A stretch of DNA of 64,000 nucleotides. Source: Charina bottae. Lineage: Eukaryota > Chordata > Lepidosauria > Squamata > Charinaidae. A program made the position numbers and the translations under genes. The notes beneath the pieces are model-generated. The model did not search any database and was not told the origin of the DNA. It saw only the letters and a list, made by a program, of their open reading frames with translations. Shown piece after piece: positions 21,416 to 33,374 of this stretch (the first letter of the stretch is position 1; every line of letters begins with the position of its first letter). The stretch is from assembly GCA_023362775.1 (NCBI GenBank), contig JALMGJ010000002.1, positions 70,719,414-70,783,413 of the forward strand, read 5' to 3'.

Positions 21416-24400
21416 ATATTTATATGTATCAAAGATACAGCAAAGAATAAGGTTTAATTTCTTTTTACCTGATTTGATCTTCTGCATTGGTGACTGCCTC
21501 ATTGTATTGATCCAAAGTCAACTTGTAGATTTCAGAATTCTGAAAATGATCAGAAGTAGCATTCAGCATAAAGGAAAAAAATACCTTAAACTGCCCAATC
21601 TTAGAGAACAAGCCTTAAAATGCTAAGGATAATTGGACTGTTATATAGGCAATCAGTATATATTAAGGCAACCACCTCCCAGGGTTTCCAATGATTGCTT
21701 GTGATAGCCGGGGCTGTTTGAAGTTGTAGCCCAAACCAATCTGGAAGGTACCAAGTTGAAGAAATCTGCAAAAACATCAGAGATATAAAATCTTGGGGAA
21801 ATTAAAGATTCTCTAATGATTTTCATTATAGCCAACACAGCCATACTTTTCATACTGAGGACAAGAAGCAAATTAGCAATCCACCCCTTGACAAAATAAA
21901 CCTGCTCGATACTTGGGCAATGAGAAGAATGAATTAGGGCTGTACAAATTCTTCATTCCTGGGAAAAATGCAAAACTTAGTGGCTGAGTATGCACTCACA
22001 CACATTTAAACAGTCAGGAACAGATTTTGAAGCAGCCACACAACCCTGAAAAAAGACCTGTCTGCTTTAATGTCTCAAAAAGAGGTGATTTGCATGGTCT
22101 GTTGGGAAACACATCTTTTGAAGGATTGAACTATCCTGCCTTCCTCAGGCTTGTGCTTCACATTTGGGAGACTAGCGGAAGGGTAGGTGCAATACAACTA
22201 GTCATTTATAGTTAATGTCAAAGAGCACGGTCAGTAAATCAAAAGCAGTAACAACAATAGCAATTATTGCAAGTGACTCTTTAATGATATACTGTATTTT
22301 ATTCCAATTAATTTGCAGTCAAAACTTTACAAGCATGGTAAAGTCAATTTTTGAAGCCCCATGAGAAATTCTACTTAAATCAGAAGAAAACAGAACACTT
22401 TTCCAGCCTTTCTACAAAGTAGTAAGATAACAAAGAGCACACAAGGTATTCCAGTCACTGGCTGATAAAGCAACTGATGGTTAAACCTTTAGGTTAAACC
22501 TAAAGTGAATCAGGAATGAGGAGAATGACATTTAAATATATGTTACTGATTGCTTTATGCCTCCATGATTCCTATTGCTAAACGGGCTAAAAATGGCCAA
22601 TTTTGGACATTTCCACTGAGGAACATATACATACATACATACATACATACATACATACATACATACATACATACCCTATATAACAAAAAGAAATGAAATG
22701 GAGAGAAATCTTTGCAACTTGCTGCTTAGCTCTGACAAGATAAAATAGGTAAACACAAACCTAAATAATCATTCAAGGGAAAAAAGAATAAAACAAGAAT
22801 ACACAGACAAGAAACACAATGCCGTTCCTTCTCTCAATTCTCTACCCATTTCAGATTATATGATCATTATCTCAAATTACAGTTTCCCTCCTTCAAACTC
22901 TCTTCACTGTAACTGAGCAAAGTTACCTTCTTCAGTTTACACTTACTCTCTTTCCACAGTGCTTGGAAAAACAGAAGTTGAATGCAAAATGTTTATTTTT
23001 TCTGTCTACCTACAAGCCCTTATCAGAAATTTTTGCATTTTTCTGCATTTTTCTATTATTCTTTTTACAGAATTTATCAACAAACAGGCTTATGATATTC
23101 CTTTCATACTTGCTACATGGAAATGTTATTGTTAGATGTATCCTTATATATTCTAGAAAGAAATCACAGCAGGTAATTGTTTGAATAGATTTTACTAAAA
23201 AAAAAATCTCTCAGGAGTTGGCAAATCGCAGATGAGCCCTCACCTCAAAATGGATTTTGGCAGCAAGCTGTTGAGGGACTTAATCTGCTTTTTGTTGCAT
23301 AATGGCAACTTTTATATTGCTTTGGAGACTTCATACACACACATAGGCATACACTCATGTCAACAATGTGTAGTTCACAGATTTTAATGGCACCCTTTTT
23401 TCACTGTCCTGCAACTCCCTGCTGCCTCTTCCTTGCCTCTGAAAAGCCCGAAGACCTATACTCCATTAATTAAAACTGTCATTAAAAATTAAATATTGTG
23501 AATAAGTAGGTGTGAGCATTATCTCCACGGGTTTCGTATGTCACACTGTTTCTCCAATTACTTCCCAAGCAATTTTCATATTTCATAGCGTCTGATTTCT
23601 CACAGGACCTAGATATGCATGATCAAAAATATGACAAAAAGAAGGAAGAGCAGGCAAGAGCTGAAAGTACCAAAATAAAACATTTTCAAGGGAAATGGAA
23701 GGAGTCTGTCTCATCAGATACTATTAGCTAGCAATGGCCTGCAATAAAACAGTAGCAGGAATGGAATTAAAGAACAAATATGTTGTACTTGAAGTTTAGC
23801 ATGAAGCTAGGATTTAACCCACCTAAAAAAGACCAAAACAGAAAACAAAAACCCACACCTCATAAGAAAGATAAAAAGAAGAAATGGAGCTAGCAGTCAA
23901 GAACATTCCCAAGCAAGTATGTTATTTGAAATAGTTGCAGAAGAAACTTTTGACTATAGAAAAGAGAATAAATCAGCATGGTACTCTGGAGATAAGGATG
24001 TCAAAAGTGCAGAAAAGTCTACCACTCCATATTTAACCATCACATTTCTCAGTCATCTTTCCACCAGGTGCCTTTCATTGGCATCTCACAATTAATAACC
24101 CTGAAAAACCAAATACAACACAAATAATGAAAAATCAATAAAGGTGCTAATTCAAACATTACAATTTTTACCAATCGAAGAGAATTATAATTTTTTAATA
24201 GGCTAGATTGTTACTGCTTTAAAAAACTCTAAGCATCATATAATTTCATAAATTGTGAGCTTCAGTGCCCAGACTCCTTGTTTGACTGATTGCCTTCAAC
24301 AATGTTGTCAACAGCAGCTCTCTACTTCCACTAAGGGAGGGGGGGGGAGCAAGAAACTGATTGTCTCATATATCTCAGAACAACCTGGGTAGGAAAAACA

Positions 24401-25980
24401 GCATGAGTAACTGAGAAGGGAGAGAAAGGGGTTGAAGGTAGAAATAAGTAAGGAGATGGGAGGAAAGGGGCCAGAGGAGTATTGAAGGCAAATATTATTG
24501 TTGCAAATTGTAAAGATAATAAACAATAACAAGAATCTGAAAATAGAGAAGACAGCTCTTACAGAGGCAGCAGGAAGGACAGAGGGGAAAAACTGACAGT
24601 TGAAGGAGATAAGTTACAAGCTAAGAATGAAAGGAGGTGGATATTAAAAAATGACAAAATTTGGATAAGAGTATTTGGGAAGTCATGTAGTAGGTAGGTA
24701 GGTAGGAAAATACAAGAAAAATGGTCTCCACATTGAGTCCTTGGATCAGTAAATTCTGCCTGAAATGGAACAGCTCATTTATGATACCTCCAGGGCCAAT
24801 ATTTGTACTCAACTTCAGGAAAGCTGAACTGTACTTCCTACCACAAGGAAATTACTGTGGCAAAGAATTTAGCACTTCCGAAAAGAGATTATATACTAAT
24901 AGAAAATTATAGCAGTAATTGCCAGTTGATAATAGTCAAACCCCATCTTCATTTGCTGCTGTTGTGTTACTGACACCTCTACCCCTGTTCTATCATTCTT
25001 TACTTAGTGGGCTGCAATCATTTCCCTCCTCCAGTGGAACAAAACTATTTATGTCTTGCATCCAATGCCATGCCAAGTACTTTCATTTTCTCTCCTCTCC
25101 TCCAACCTCCAAAAAATCAGAAAGTGTCCTCCAACTCCTAGGTAAGATTTGCAATCCACAGCACAAAGGGAGAATCTGTTTTCCCAGCATCTAGGTGCTT
25201 CTGCAGCTTCTTTCAGAAAACCATTCCACTGTTATAAGAGAATATTGTTCTGACTCAGAGAAAGAGGAGGGGTAAGCCAAACTGTTAAAGAAAAGACATC
25301 TGAGTTTGGGAAAAGGAGAAACTATGAAAAAGCAACCCAAAGCAACTCCACTTTGATTGTTTTAGGTATAAGTTGAAGTAGAGGTGAGCTCTGATAAGCT
25401 TTCAAGATTCTGTTACAATATTCTAATTGCATTAAAATACACTTCAAGATTACTAGCAACTCCTGTTTCCTAACCTTCCCTACCTTGAAGGTCTGACATA
25501 TCCTGCTCTGTGGATCTACACCTCTCTAGATAACATATGGAACAGATAGGGATATTCCAATGGGAGCACAGGATGGAATATTTGAGTAATTTTCCCAATT
25601 TCTTCATAGTGCATTTTTTCCCTTGCAGTGTAAATAATTTGCCTCCTTATCCACCTGTTACAGCCCTTCAGATGATTCATTGTCAGAGGATAATTATGAT
25701 CCACAGAACCCTCTCAAATTAAGTCAGAATGAGAAGTTACTACAGTCCCCCAATTCCAATTCACACATGGATTTCCAGCCACCAAGCCATTGGAAACAAA
25801 AGTCACCATTTAATTAAGATTAGTAGACAGAAAGGCAAGGAAGGAAAGCTGTACAGGTGAAGACGCCCTCTCCTGATTAAGACTAATCAGAACTTCCTGC
25901 ATAAAGTAGTATCTTAGAAACAGAGAAATGTTAAATCAATATCTGCTTCAATCATGTTTTAGAATGTTCATGCCTTAATC
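21416..25980. other. no recognisable gene; long unique stretch with a (CATA)n tract
   Basis: The longest gene-free, mostly repeat-free part of the window. It contains (ACAT)n at about 22626-22674, a short (GTAG)n near 24692-24706 and A/T-rich sequence. Open frames are short and without family resemblance. Candidate conserved non-coding elements cannot be recognised by eye. Confidence 0.5.
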
Positions 25981-26217
25981 CAGGGGTGGGGAACCTTTTT
26001 TCTGCCAAGGGCCATTTGGATATTTATAACATCATTCGCGGACTGGGGGGCTGGGTTTGCGGGCGGGAGCCAATCGCGCAGAAGGGGGCGGGGTTTGCAG
26101 GCGGGAGCTCCTAGATTTATTGAATTTCGAGTCCCACCTGTGGTTGCCTTGGCAGGGCCAGACCAAATGATTTTGCGGGCCTTATATGGCCTGCGGGCCG
26201 GACATTCCCCACCCGTG
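25981..26217. mobile_element. hAT MITE (CAGGGGTGGGGAA ends)
   Basis: Inverted ends are CAGGGGTGGGGAA and TTCCCCACCCGTG. A perfect 8-bp duplication CCTTAATC flanks it (25973-25980 and 26218-26225). The interior includes GCGGGCCGGACATTCC, as in hAT MITEs widespread in amniotes. 237 bp, non-coding. Confidence 0.9.
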
Positions 26218-26225
26218 CCTTAATC

Positions 26226-27177
26226 CCTAATCAGGCTTTGACTTCTAAATGATTTCACCCATTGCTGCCTTTGGACTATTGTTGAATCCTTTCGACTTGG
26301 ACTACTGGTCATCATCTTGCCTTTCAGTGCTCACTGTGAATGAACTACACACTAACAGATTAGGATTACATTTGGATCACAGTAACTTGTGGACATTTTG
26401 AGTCAGCTCAAGACAGGATCCTTTTAAACCCTCTTTCCCAAATAGCAAGTCAAAAACTACTGGTAATGACACAACATCCTTTCTCCACCCTTACCAAATT
26501 GCCTTTACAATCAGTGGCCTCTAAAGAACTGTACCAACTCACAGTAGCTAAATGATCCCTGACCGAAGGAGAAGCTGAAATCATGGAACAGAATAGACTT
26601 TTATGAAAATGTCCTCAGGTAAAGTTCTGAAGCACAGAGTCAGTTCAGTGAACCTGTAGCCCTCAAAGAGGAAGAGTTCTGCACATCTGTTCTCCACAAT
26701 ATACCAATAACTCCAAGTATCAGCTTTGAAAATGAGACCTGCAGAGGACTGTAATCATGTTATAGATTTTGCGCTCTTTTTATTCTGTCTAACCCAATGG
26801 AATGTTGGAAAAAAATTACATAAAGAGGTTCAAGGTTCTCTGTCCATTAGCAGGGTAACCTTCTCAAAACAGAACAGAGTAGGATCAATTGTCATGTAGC
26901 AGGAGAGGCTGGAAAAAGCAAGAGTGAGTTTGAAAATGGGCTGTGCTGAAAAAAAGCCTAATGTATCCCTATAGGAGAAGCAGTTGGGCTGCAGCTCAGA
27001 ATGCTGAGGACTGCTCCATTCTAAGCTCCCTCCCCCCACCCCTGGTTATGTGACCAGAGCAGAGCATAGGTAGCCTGCCCCATACTTCCTGTTGCATGCT
27101 TAAACACACAGACACAAGAGGGAGTGCAGAAACACACACAGAGGCAACACATATGCACCCACCCTGATTAGACCATC
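26226..27177. other. no recognisable gene
   Basis: Non-coding sequence. The right edge (about 27130-27170) is similar to 27395-27440 on the other side of the LTR, so a tandem duplication predates or accompanied that insertion. Confidence 0.45.
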
Positions 27178-27392
27178 TGTGATGGATTTCGGGCCAGAGG
27201 AAGGAGGGAGCGCATTCCAAGGAGATAAGCATTCTCACAGCCTTGAGAGCCTTAGCTGGCAGACTAAGAGTTCCTTAGGTTAGTTAGGATAGGTTTAGTC
27301 TGGCAAGATTCTGTTTTATGGTAAGAACAATAAAGATCTAGAGTTGGAATATCGGCTCAGCGTGGTTCTTGTTCGATCCCGAAACCATCACA
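27178..27392 (+). repeat. probable short solo LTR
   Basis: Begins TGTGATGG and ends CCATCACA (TG...CA, with an 8-bp inverted match). It contains GGCAAGATTCTGTTTTATGG and AATAAAGATC (about 27328-27338), the polyadenylation layout of the other solo LTRs here. A clean target duplication was not found, probably because the flanks are themselves repetitive. Confidence 0.5.
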
Positions 27393-27574
27393 GAATACAC
27401 ATACACACAGGCAACATATATGCATAAACCCCAATTAGTTCCTGAGGTGAAAGTGTGCACATGCACACACATACACAAACAGAAAATATTATGTCATTAC
27501 ACAAAAGAAAATACAGACTCATTCTATGGCCATTGCTGGTAAAGAGGTCAGAATGAATTTCAGAAGCTGTACTC

Positions 27575-27902
27575 TGAGATTATGGTCACGTGATTGTAAT
27601 TTGGGTGCTTGGCAACCGGCTCGCAATTATGATGGTCACAGCGTCCCATGCTCACACGATCGCCATTTGTGACCTTCACTGCCGGCTTCCAACAAGCAAA
27701 GTCAATGGGGAAGCCGGCAGGAGGTTCCGAATGGCGATCACATGTCACGCCTAATGACAGTGCAGGATTCACCTAATGACTGCAACTGGTACTGCCGTAA
27801 CTACCGTCATAAGTTGGCACACTCATATGTTGTGCTTTATGACCATGTCGCTTAGCAACAGAGTTTTGGTCCCAATTACAGTTGTTAACTGAGGACTACC
27901 TG
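27575..27902 (+). mobile_element. Tigger-like MITE, 5' truncated
   Basis: Ends in GAGGACTACCTG followed by TA. The body shares CACACGATCGCCATTTG, GCAAAGTCAATGGGGAAGCC and CTTGGCAACCGG with the full copy at 52828-53230. The left inverted repeat is missing. Confidence 0.75.
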
Positions 27903-27984
27903 TACTAGTATATTAAATGGACATACATTTATGTTTAGTATATAATTGATAACATTTATAAATGTTATAAATTTATATACGAAT

Positions 27985-29808
27985 GTGGAGGAATATGCTT
28001 CAACTGTAACTGCATATATCCAAAAATGTATGGATGATGTTAGTGTTATTAAGAACATCATCTTACGGGCGAATCAGAAAGCTTGGATGACTCGTGAAGT
28101 ATATGTGAAGCTGAAAGAAAGAAACGCTGCTTTTAAATTGGGTGATATGGACGCTCTTAGAACAGCCAGAGCTGATCTGAACCGGGCGATGAGAATAGCA
28201 AAGCGGGTCTATAGCCAGAAAGTTCAGGAATTTTTTCATGATTCCACAAATACCAGGCGCATGTGGCAGGGTATTCAAACTATTACAGATTATAAGGCTA
28301 CTCCGACATCATGTGAGAAGAATATAGATTTTCTGAATGAACTCAATAGGTTTTTTGGTAGGTTTGAAGCATCTAATAATACTCCTGTGAGGAAGGTTGA
28401 ATCCCACCCCGACGAGCAGGCACCTACCCTTGATATAATTGATGTCAGGAGGACCCTGAGGAAAATTAATATTCAGAAAGCAGCGGGCCCAGATAATATC
28501 CCAGGGCGGGTACTGAGGGACTGTGCTGAACAGCTGGCCAGTGTCTTTACAGACATATTTAATATTTCCTTGCACCAGACTGTAGTCCCGGTGAGCTTTA
28601 AGACTGCGACTATTATACCTGTGCCTAAAAAATCTACGATCACATGTCTCAATGACTATCGTCCGATAGCTCTCACTCCCATTGTGATGAAATGTTTTGA
28701 GAGACTGATGAAAGATTATATTGTTTCCAGACTCCCCCCTTCGTTTGATCCACTTCAGTTTGCTTATCGGCGGAATTGCTCCGTAGAGGATGCTATCTCT
28801 TCTGTTCTTCATTCGAGTCTGATACATCTTGAGGAGAAGAACAGTTATGTGCGATTGCTGTTTATAGATTTCAGCTAAGCGTTCAATATGATTGTTCCCC
28901 AGCATTTGGTGGACAAAATGGGTTCTCTAGGTTTTAGTACTCCCTTGTGTAATTGGCTACTTGACTTACTTACTGAGAGGTCTCAGTCAGTGCGAGTTGG
29001 ATATAATACTTCTAGCTCTATCTCCCTAAGCATCGGCTCCCAACAGGGCTGTGTCTTGAGCCCATTGTTGTTCACCCTGATGACACATGACTGTTGCGCC
29101 AAGCATACCACCAATTCCATTGTGAAATATGCGGACGATACAACTGTAGTGGGTCTTATCAGGGGTGAGGATGAGTGGGCATATAGGGAGGAGGTAAAGG
29201 GTTTGGTGGAGTGGTGCAATAAAAACAGCTTGGTTTTAAATGTGGAAAAAACTAAGGAGATTATTATAGACTTCAGGAAGAACCGGTGCAGTCACACTCC
29301 ACTTTTTATCAATAACATAGCTGTGGAGTCAGTCAGTAGCATTAGATTCCTGGGGGTGCAGTTAACAAATAGTCTGTCCTGGTCCCTTAATACCACATTT
29401 TTGGTAAAGCGAGCACAGCAACGTTTGCACTTTTTGCGTCGGATAAAGAAAGTACATCTCCCATCTTCCATTCTCCTTACTTTCTAAAGAGGCACTATAG
29501 AGAGTGTACTTACAAGCTGTATTTCCATCTGGTTTGGAGGCTGTAGGGCCTCAGATAGAAAGTCTGTGCAGAGAGTGGTAAGGGCAGCAGAAAAGATAAT
29601 TGGGATATCTCTGCCCCTCATCCAAGATTTAGCACATGCACGCTGTTTGTCCAGAGCTCGAAAGATCATCAGTGATGCCTCCCATCCTCATCATGGTTTG
29701 TTTTCTTTGTTACCCTCTGGGAAGAGGTTCCGCTGTATCCGATGTAGAACAGCCAGATTGGGAAACAGCTTTGTCCCCCAGGCTATTGGATTCTTGAATG
29801 CCAAATAA
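27985..29808 (+). pseudogene. LINE ORF2 reverse transcriptase, two nonsense mutations
   Basis: A single plus-strand frame runs from the truncation point to the stop at 29806-29808, broken only by TAA at 28876-28878 and TAA at 29485-29487. Blocks in order are: an N-terminal linker (ANQKAWMTREVYVKLKERN), RT fingers (KAAGPDNIPGRVLRDCAE, PVPKKSTITCLNDYRPIAL), FIDFS then AFN at the first catalytic Asp (the stop replaces a Ser codon), QQGCVLSPLLFTL, the catalytic YADDTT (about 29128-29145), and RFLGVQLTNSLSW. A long C-terminal region follows (RVVRAAEKIIGISLP, HHGLFSLLPSGKR). With one base change at each stop as the only frame defects visible, it is a young copy. The endonuclease is missing. Confidence 0.85.
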
Positions 29809-30090
29809 GTTATTTTAGGTGAAATATGTTGGATATGTAAAGAATGTATATTTTATAGTAATTATGGATTTTTATTAGTATTTTAATGTTTGACTGAAAT
29901 TGTGAGTTAAAGAATGTATATTTTTTAAGAATGTATATTTTATAAGAATGGGTATTTTATAGTAATTATGGGGTTTTTTATTATTATCATTAGTATTTTA
30001 TTGCTTGAGTGAATTTGTGAGCCAACTGCAACAAAATTTCATTCTATTGTGCACTTGTATAGTGTATAGTGGGATGACAATAAAGTTATT

Positions 30091-30135
30091 ATTCTATTCT
30101 ATTCTATTCTATTCTATTCTATTCTATTCTATTCT
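30091..30135. repeat. (ATTCT)n microsatellite at the LINE tail
   Basis: About eight to nine uninterrupted ATTCT units directly follow the LINE 3' UTR, consistent with the LINE having brought or seeded the microsatellite. Confidence 0.9.
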
Positions 30136-30716
30136 GTTCAGTATGTTTTCAATTCTGGACATCATCAGGTCAAATATCATTAGATTTTTGCACAACACAG
30201 AAGACTGTATAAACAAAATGTACTCTGCGAAGTGGCAATGTACTGCTTTCACCAATGGATAGACGGGCTTATTATATTCTTCCAGTAAGATGTTAGGACT
30301 CCAGCAAAGGAGATCGTTACCTTGTCGTGGTGCTGGAGCTTGAGCAGCTTAATGACTCCATGAGCTAAACCGTGAAGGGACACCCAAGACGGGAAGGTCG
30401 TGGCAGAGAGGTCAGACTAAATACGATCCCTGGGGAAGGTAATGGCAACCCACCCCAGTATTCTTGCCGTGAAAACTAAATGGATCAGTACAACCAAAGA
30501 TATGTCGGTATACCATCAGAAGATGGGACTCCCAGGTCAGAAGATAGTCAAAATGCTACTCGGGAGGAACAGAGGATAAGTTCAACTAGGCCCAGATGTG
30601 ATGACGCAGCTAGCTGAAAGCCGAAAGGACGGCTAGCGGCCGACGGTGCAGGTGGTGAACGACGAATCCGATGTTCTAAAGATCAACACACCATAGGAAC
30701 CTGGAATGTAAGATCT

Positions 30717-32790
30717 ATGAGCCAGGGCAAATTGGATGTGGTTATTGGTGAGATGTCAAGATTAAATATAGACATTTTAGGTGTCAGTGAACTGAAATGG
30801 ACTGGGATGGGCCACTTCACATCAGATGACCACCAGATCTACTACTGTGGACAAGAAGACCACAGAAGAAATGGAGTAGCCTTCATAATTAATAATAAAG
30901 TGGCTAAAGCAGTGCTTGGATACAATCCAAAAAATGATAGAACAATCTCAATTAGACTTCAGGGTAAACCATTTAACATCACAGTGATCCAAATATACGC
31001 CCCAACCACAGATGCTGAAGAAGCAGAAGTAGATCAGTTCTATGAGGATCTGCAGCACCTACTGGATAATACGCCAAAAAGAGATTTTATTTTCATTAAG
31101 AAAAGGTGGCAAGAATATACGGAAGATCTGTATAGGAAGGATAATAATATCGGGGATAGCTTTGACGGTGTGGTCAGTGAGTTAGAGCCAGACATCCTGA
31201 AGAGTGAGGTTGAATGGGCCTTAAGAAGCATTGCTAATAACAAAGCAGCAGGAGGCGATGGTATCCCAGCTGAACTGTTTAAAATCTTGCAAGATGATGC
31301 TGTCAAGGTGATGAATGCCATATGCCAGCAAATTTGGAAAACACAAGAATGGCCATCAGATTGGAAAAAATCAACTTATATCCCCATACCAAAAAAGGGA
31401 AACACAAAAGAATGTTCAAACTATCGAACAATGGCACTGACAGTATTTCACATGCCAGGAAGGTAATGCTCAAGATCCTGCAAGGTAGACTCCAGCAATT
31501 CATGGACCAAGAATTGCCAGATGTACAAGCTGGGTTTAGAAAAGGCAGAGGAACTAGAGACCAAATTGCCAATATTCGCTGGATAATGAAGAAAGCCAGG
31601 GAGTTTCAGAAAAACATCTATTTCTGTTTTATTGACTATTCTAAAGCCTTTGACTGTGTGGATCGTAACAAATTGTGGCAAGTTCTTGGTGGTATGGGGA
31701 TACCAAGTCATCTTGTCTGCCTCCTGAGGAATCTGTATAACGACCAAGTAGCAACGGTAGGAACAGACCACCGAACAATGGACTGGTTTAAAATTGGGAA
31801 AGGAATACGGCAGGGTTGTATACTCTCACCCTACCTATTCAACTTGTACGCAGAACACATCATGCGATGTGCTGGGCTTGATGAATCCAAGGCTGGAGTT
31901 AAAATTGCTGGAAGAAACATTAACAATCTCAGATATGCAGATGATACCACTTTGATGGCTGAAAGCGAGGAGGAGCTGAGGAGACTTCTGACGAAGGTGA
32001 AAGAAGAAAGTGCAAAAGCTGGGTTGCAGTTAAGCCTCAAAAAAAAAACAAAGATTATGGCAACCAGCTTGATTGATAACTGTGGAGTCCTTGGTGGTCT
32101 CTGAGTCTTGTTTTTCTTGCAGACGTTTCATTGCCACGCTAGGCAACATCTTCAATGTGAAAAATTGATTGATGACTGGCAAATAGAGGGAGAAAACGTG
32201 GAGGCAGTGACAGACTTTGTATTTCTAAGCGCAAAGATTACTGCAGACGCTGACTGCAGCCAGGAAATCAGAAGACGTTTACTTCTTGGGAGGAGAGCAA
32301 TGACAAATCTCGATAAAAGAGTTAAGAGCAGAGACATCACACTGACAACAAAGGTCCGCATAGTTAAAGCAATGGTATTCCCTGTAGTAACCTATGGCTG
32401 TGAGAGCTGGACCATAAGGAAGGCTGAGCGAAGGAAGATAGATGCTCTTGAACTGTGGTGTTGGAGGAAAATTCTGAGAGTGCCTTGGACTGCAAGAAGA
32501 TCAAACCAGTCCATACTCCAGGAAATAAAGCCAGACTGCTCACTTGAGGAATTGATATTAAAAGCAAAATTGAAGTACTTTGGCCACATAATGAGAAGAC
32601 AGGATACCCTGGAAAAGATGCTGATGCTAGGGAAAGTGGAAGGCAAAAGGAAGAGGGGCCGATCAAGGGCAAGATGGATGGATGATATTCTGGAGGTGAC
32701 GGACTCGACCTTGGGGGAGCTGGGGGTGGCGACGGCCGACAGGAAGCTCTGGTATTGGCTGGTCCATGAAGTCACGAAGGGTCGGAAGCG
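30717..32790 (+). pseudogene. BovB ORF2, endonuclease-reverse transcriptase, broken copy 1
   Basis: The first part (30717-31096) encodes the N-terminal apurinic endonuclease (SELKWTGMGHF, NGVAFIINNK, VIQIYAPTTDAEE). It joins directly to KRWQEYTEDLYRKD, skipping about 270 residues present in copy 2. The RT follows with NNKAAGGDGIPAELF and IPIPKKGNTKECSNYRT. About five extra bases near 31440-31446 shift the frame, and the RT continues with FCFIDYSKAFDCVD, GIRQGCILSPYLFN and the catalytic RYADDT (about 31930-31947). An 82-bp insert breaks the frame again. The C-terminal region runs to about 32790 (TYGCESWTIRKAERRK). Not functional. Confidence 0.87.
32083..32164 (-). mobile_element. 82-bp PLE-type scrap inserted in BovB, with hammerhead-like motif
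   Basis: The insertion interrupts BovB copy 1 and is flanked by 14-bp direct repeats TTGATTGAT(A/G)ACTG at 32069-32082 and 32165-32178, one mismatch. On the minus strand it contains TTGAAGA (one change from the CUGANGA core), one extra nucleotide, a 6-bp hairpin (GTTGCC with GGCAAT), then GAAACGTC, which includes the canonical GUC site. Similar sequence (GTGGAGTCCTTGG...CTTGCAGAC) occurs at about 17808-17860. The match to known PLE ends is from memory of their general form. Confidence 0.6.
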
Positions 32791-33035
32791 ACCATTTCAG
32801 AAGCTCAACAGCAGCATGGTGATTTTAACGACCCTCCATTAGATGATAAAAGGACTTAAAAATTACATCTCAATATAACCATGACCTAGCCCCAGGTGTA
32901 AGGTCACACAGCTACCTAGGAACATATTTAGGATTCCCTTACCAACTTTGCTCAGACTGAAGAAGCTCCTTGGATAAGGAGCGAAACGTTTCCACTAAGA
33001 AAATAGAAATCCAGTTGACATGATTCAAGCTACAG
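32789..33035 (+). mobile_element. Penelope-like element, 3' end fused to BovB
   Basis: Starts GACCATTTCAGAAGCTCAAC, matching the end of the PLE coding region in other copies, and continues through the non-coding end to GATTCAAGCTACAGAC. It abuts BovB copy 1 without spacer, so BovB lost its 3' tail at this junction. No target duplication was recognised. Confidence 0.8.
32951..32999 (+). ncRNA. hammerhead-ribozyme-like motif in PLE
   Basis: Same 49-nt layout as 15842-15890: CTGAAGA at 32957-32963, perfect 7-bp stem II with GGAT loop (32965-32982), GAAA at 32983-32986. Stem I is weakened (CTCAG against CTAAG). Confidence 0.45.
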
Positions 33036-33374
33036 ACAATGGAATGCAAGGTTTTTGAAAGATGCCATTTCTAGAGCAGAGGTGACATTGACAGTGGACA
33101 CCTGATCACGGCAACATTTTTGGTAGACTGGTCACTTTACTAAAATGTTTGGTAATGGGATACCAGCTAGTTATTCAAGGGAACTAGTAGACGTAATTCC
33201 TGGTGTGCTCAACAACCCCAAGGGGGTTTGAATGCTATGTATAATACTTGCTGTCAGGAAACCATTTTAAAACAGCTTGGTGTGAAAATTGCTCTGATCT
33301 AGCCAGGTTAATCCTGTGCAGTAGCTTGCCATGTGATTCGGTAATATTCTTCTTGTTTCAACAAACCTTTAAGG
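33036..33374. other. no recognisable gene
   Basis: Short non-coding spacer between the PLE end and a hAT MITE. Confidence 0.4.

Larger units (their letters stand above)
27950..30135 (+). mobile_element. L3/CR1-type LINE with (ATTCT)n tail, 5' truncated
   Basis: The element carries most of an ORF2 (reverse transcriptase plus C-terminal region), a short AT-rich 3' UTR with GGATGACAATAAAGTTATT, and an (ATTCT)n tail at about 30091-30135. The 5' end (endonuclease) is missing; the exact start is between about 27950 and 27985. Reverse-transcriptase landmarks are intact apart from two stop codons. The pentanucleotide tail is the same motif, read on the other strand, as the AATAG repeats linked in the literature to L3/CR1 LINEs of snakes. 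Confidence 0.8.
30312..32790 (+). mobile_element. BovB (RTE) LINE copy 1, with internal deletion
   Basis: The copy starts with BovB 5' UTR sequence (CTTGTCGTGGTGCTGGAGC, about 30320) and includes the ORF2 start. It lacks the endonuclease C-terminus and linker (join near 31096), has a frameshift near 31446 and an 82-bp foreign insertion at 32083-32164. It ends before the BovB 3' tail, where it is fused to a PLE 3' end. The related copy at 34448-37137 lacks a different part. Confidence 0.88.

Noticed and set aside
22626..22674. (ACAT)n, (GGAA)n and (CTCC)n tracts as regulatory elements
   Set aside because: They are plain microsatellites with nothing nearby to suggest function.
28309..28905. 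198-codon minus-strand open frame
   Set aside because: Antisense of the L3/CR1-type reverse transcriptase.
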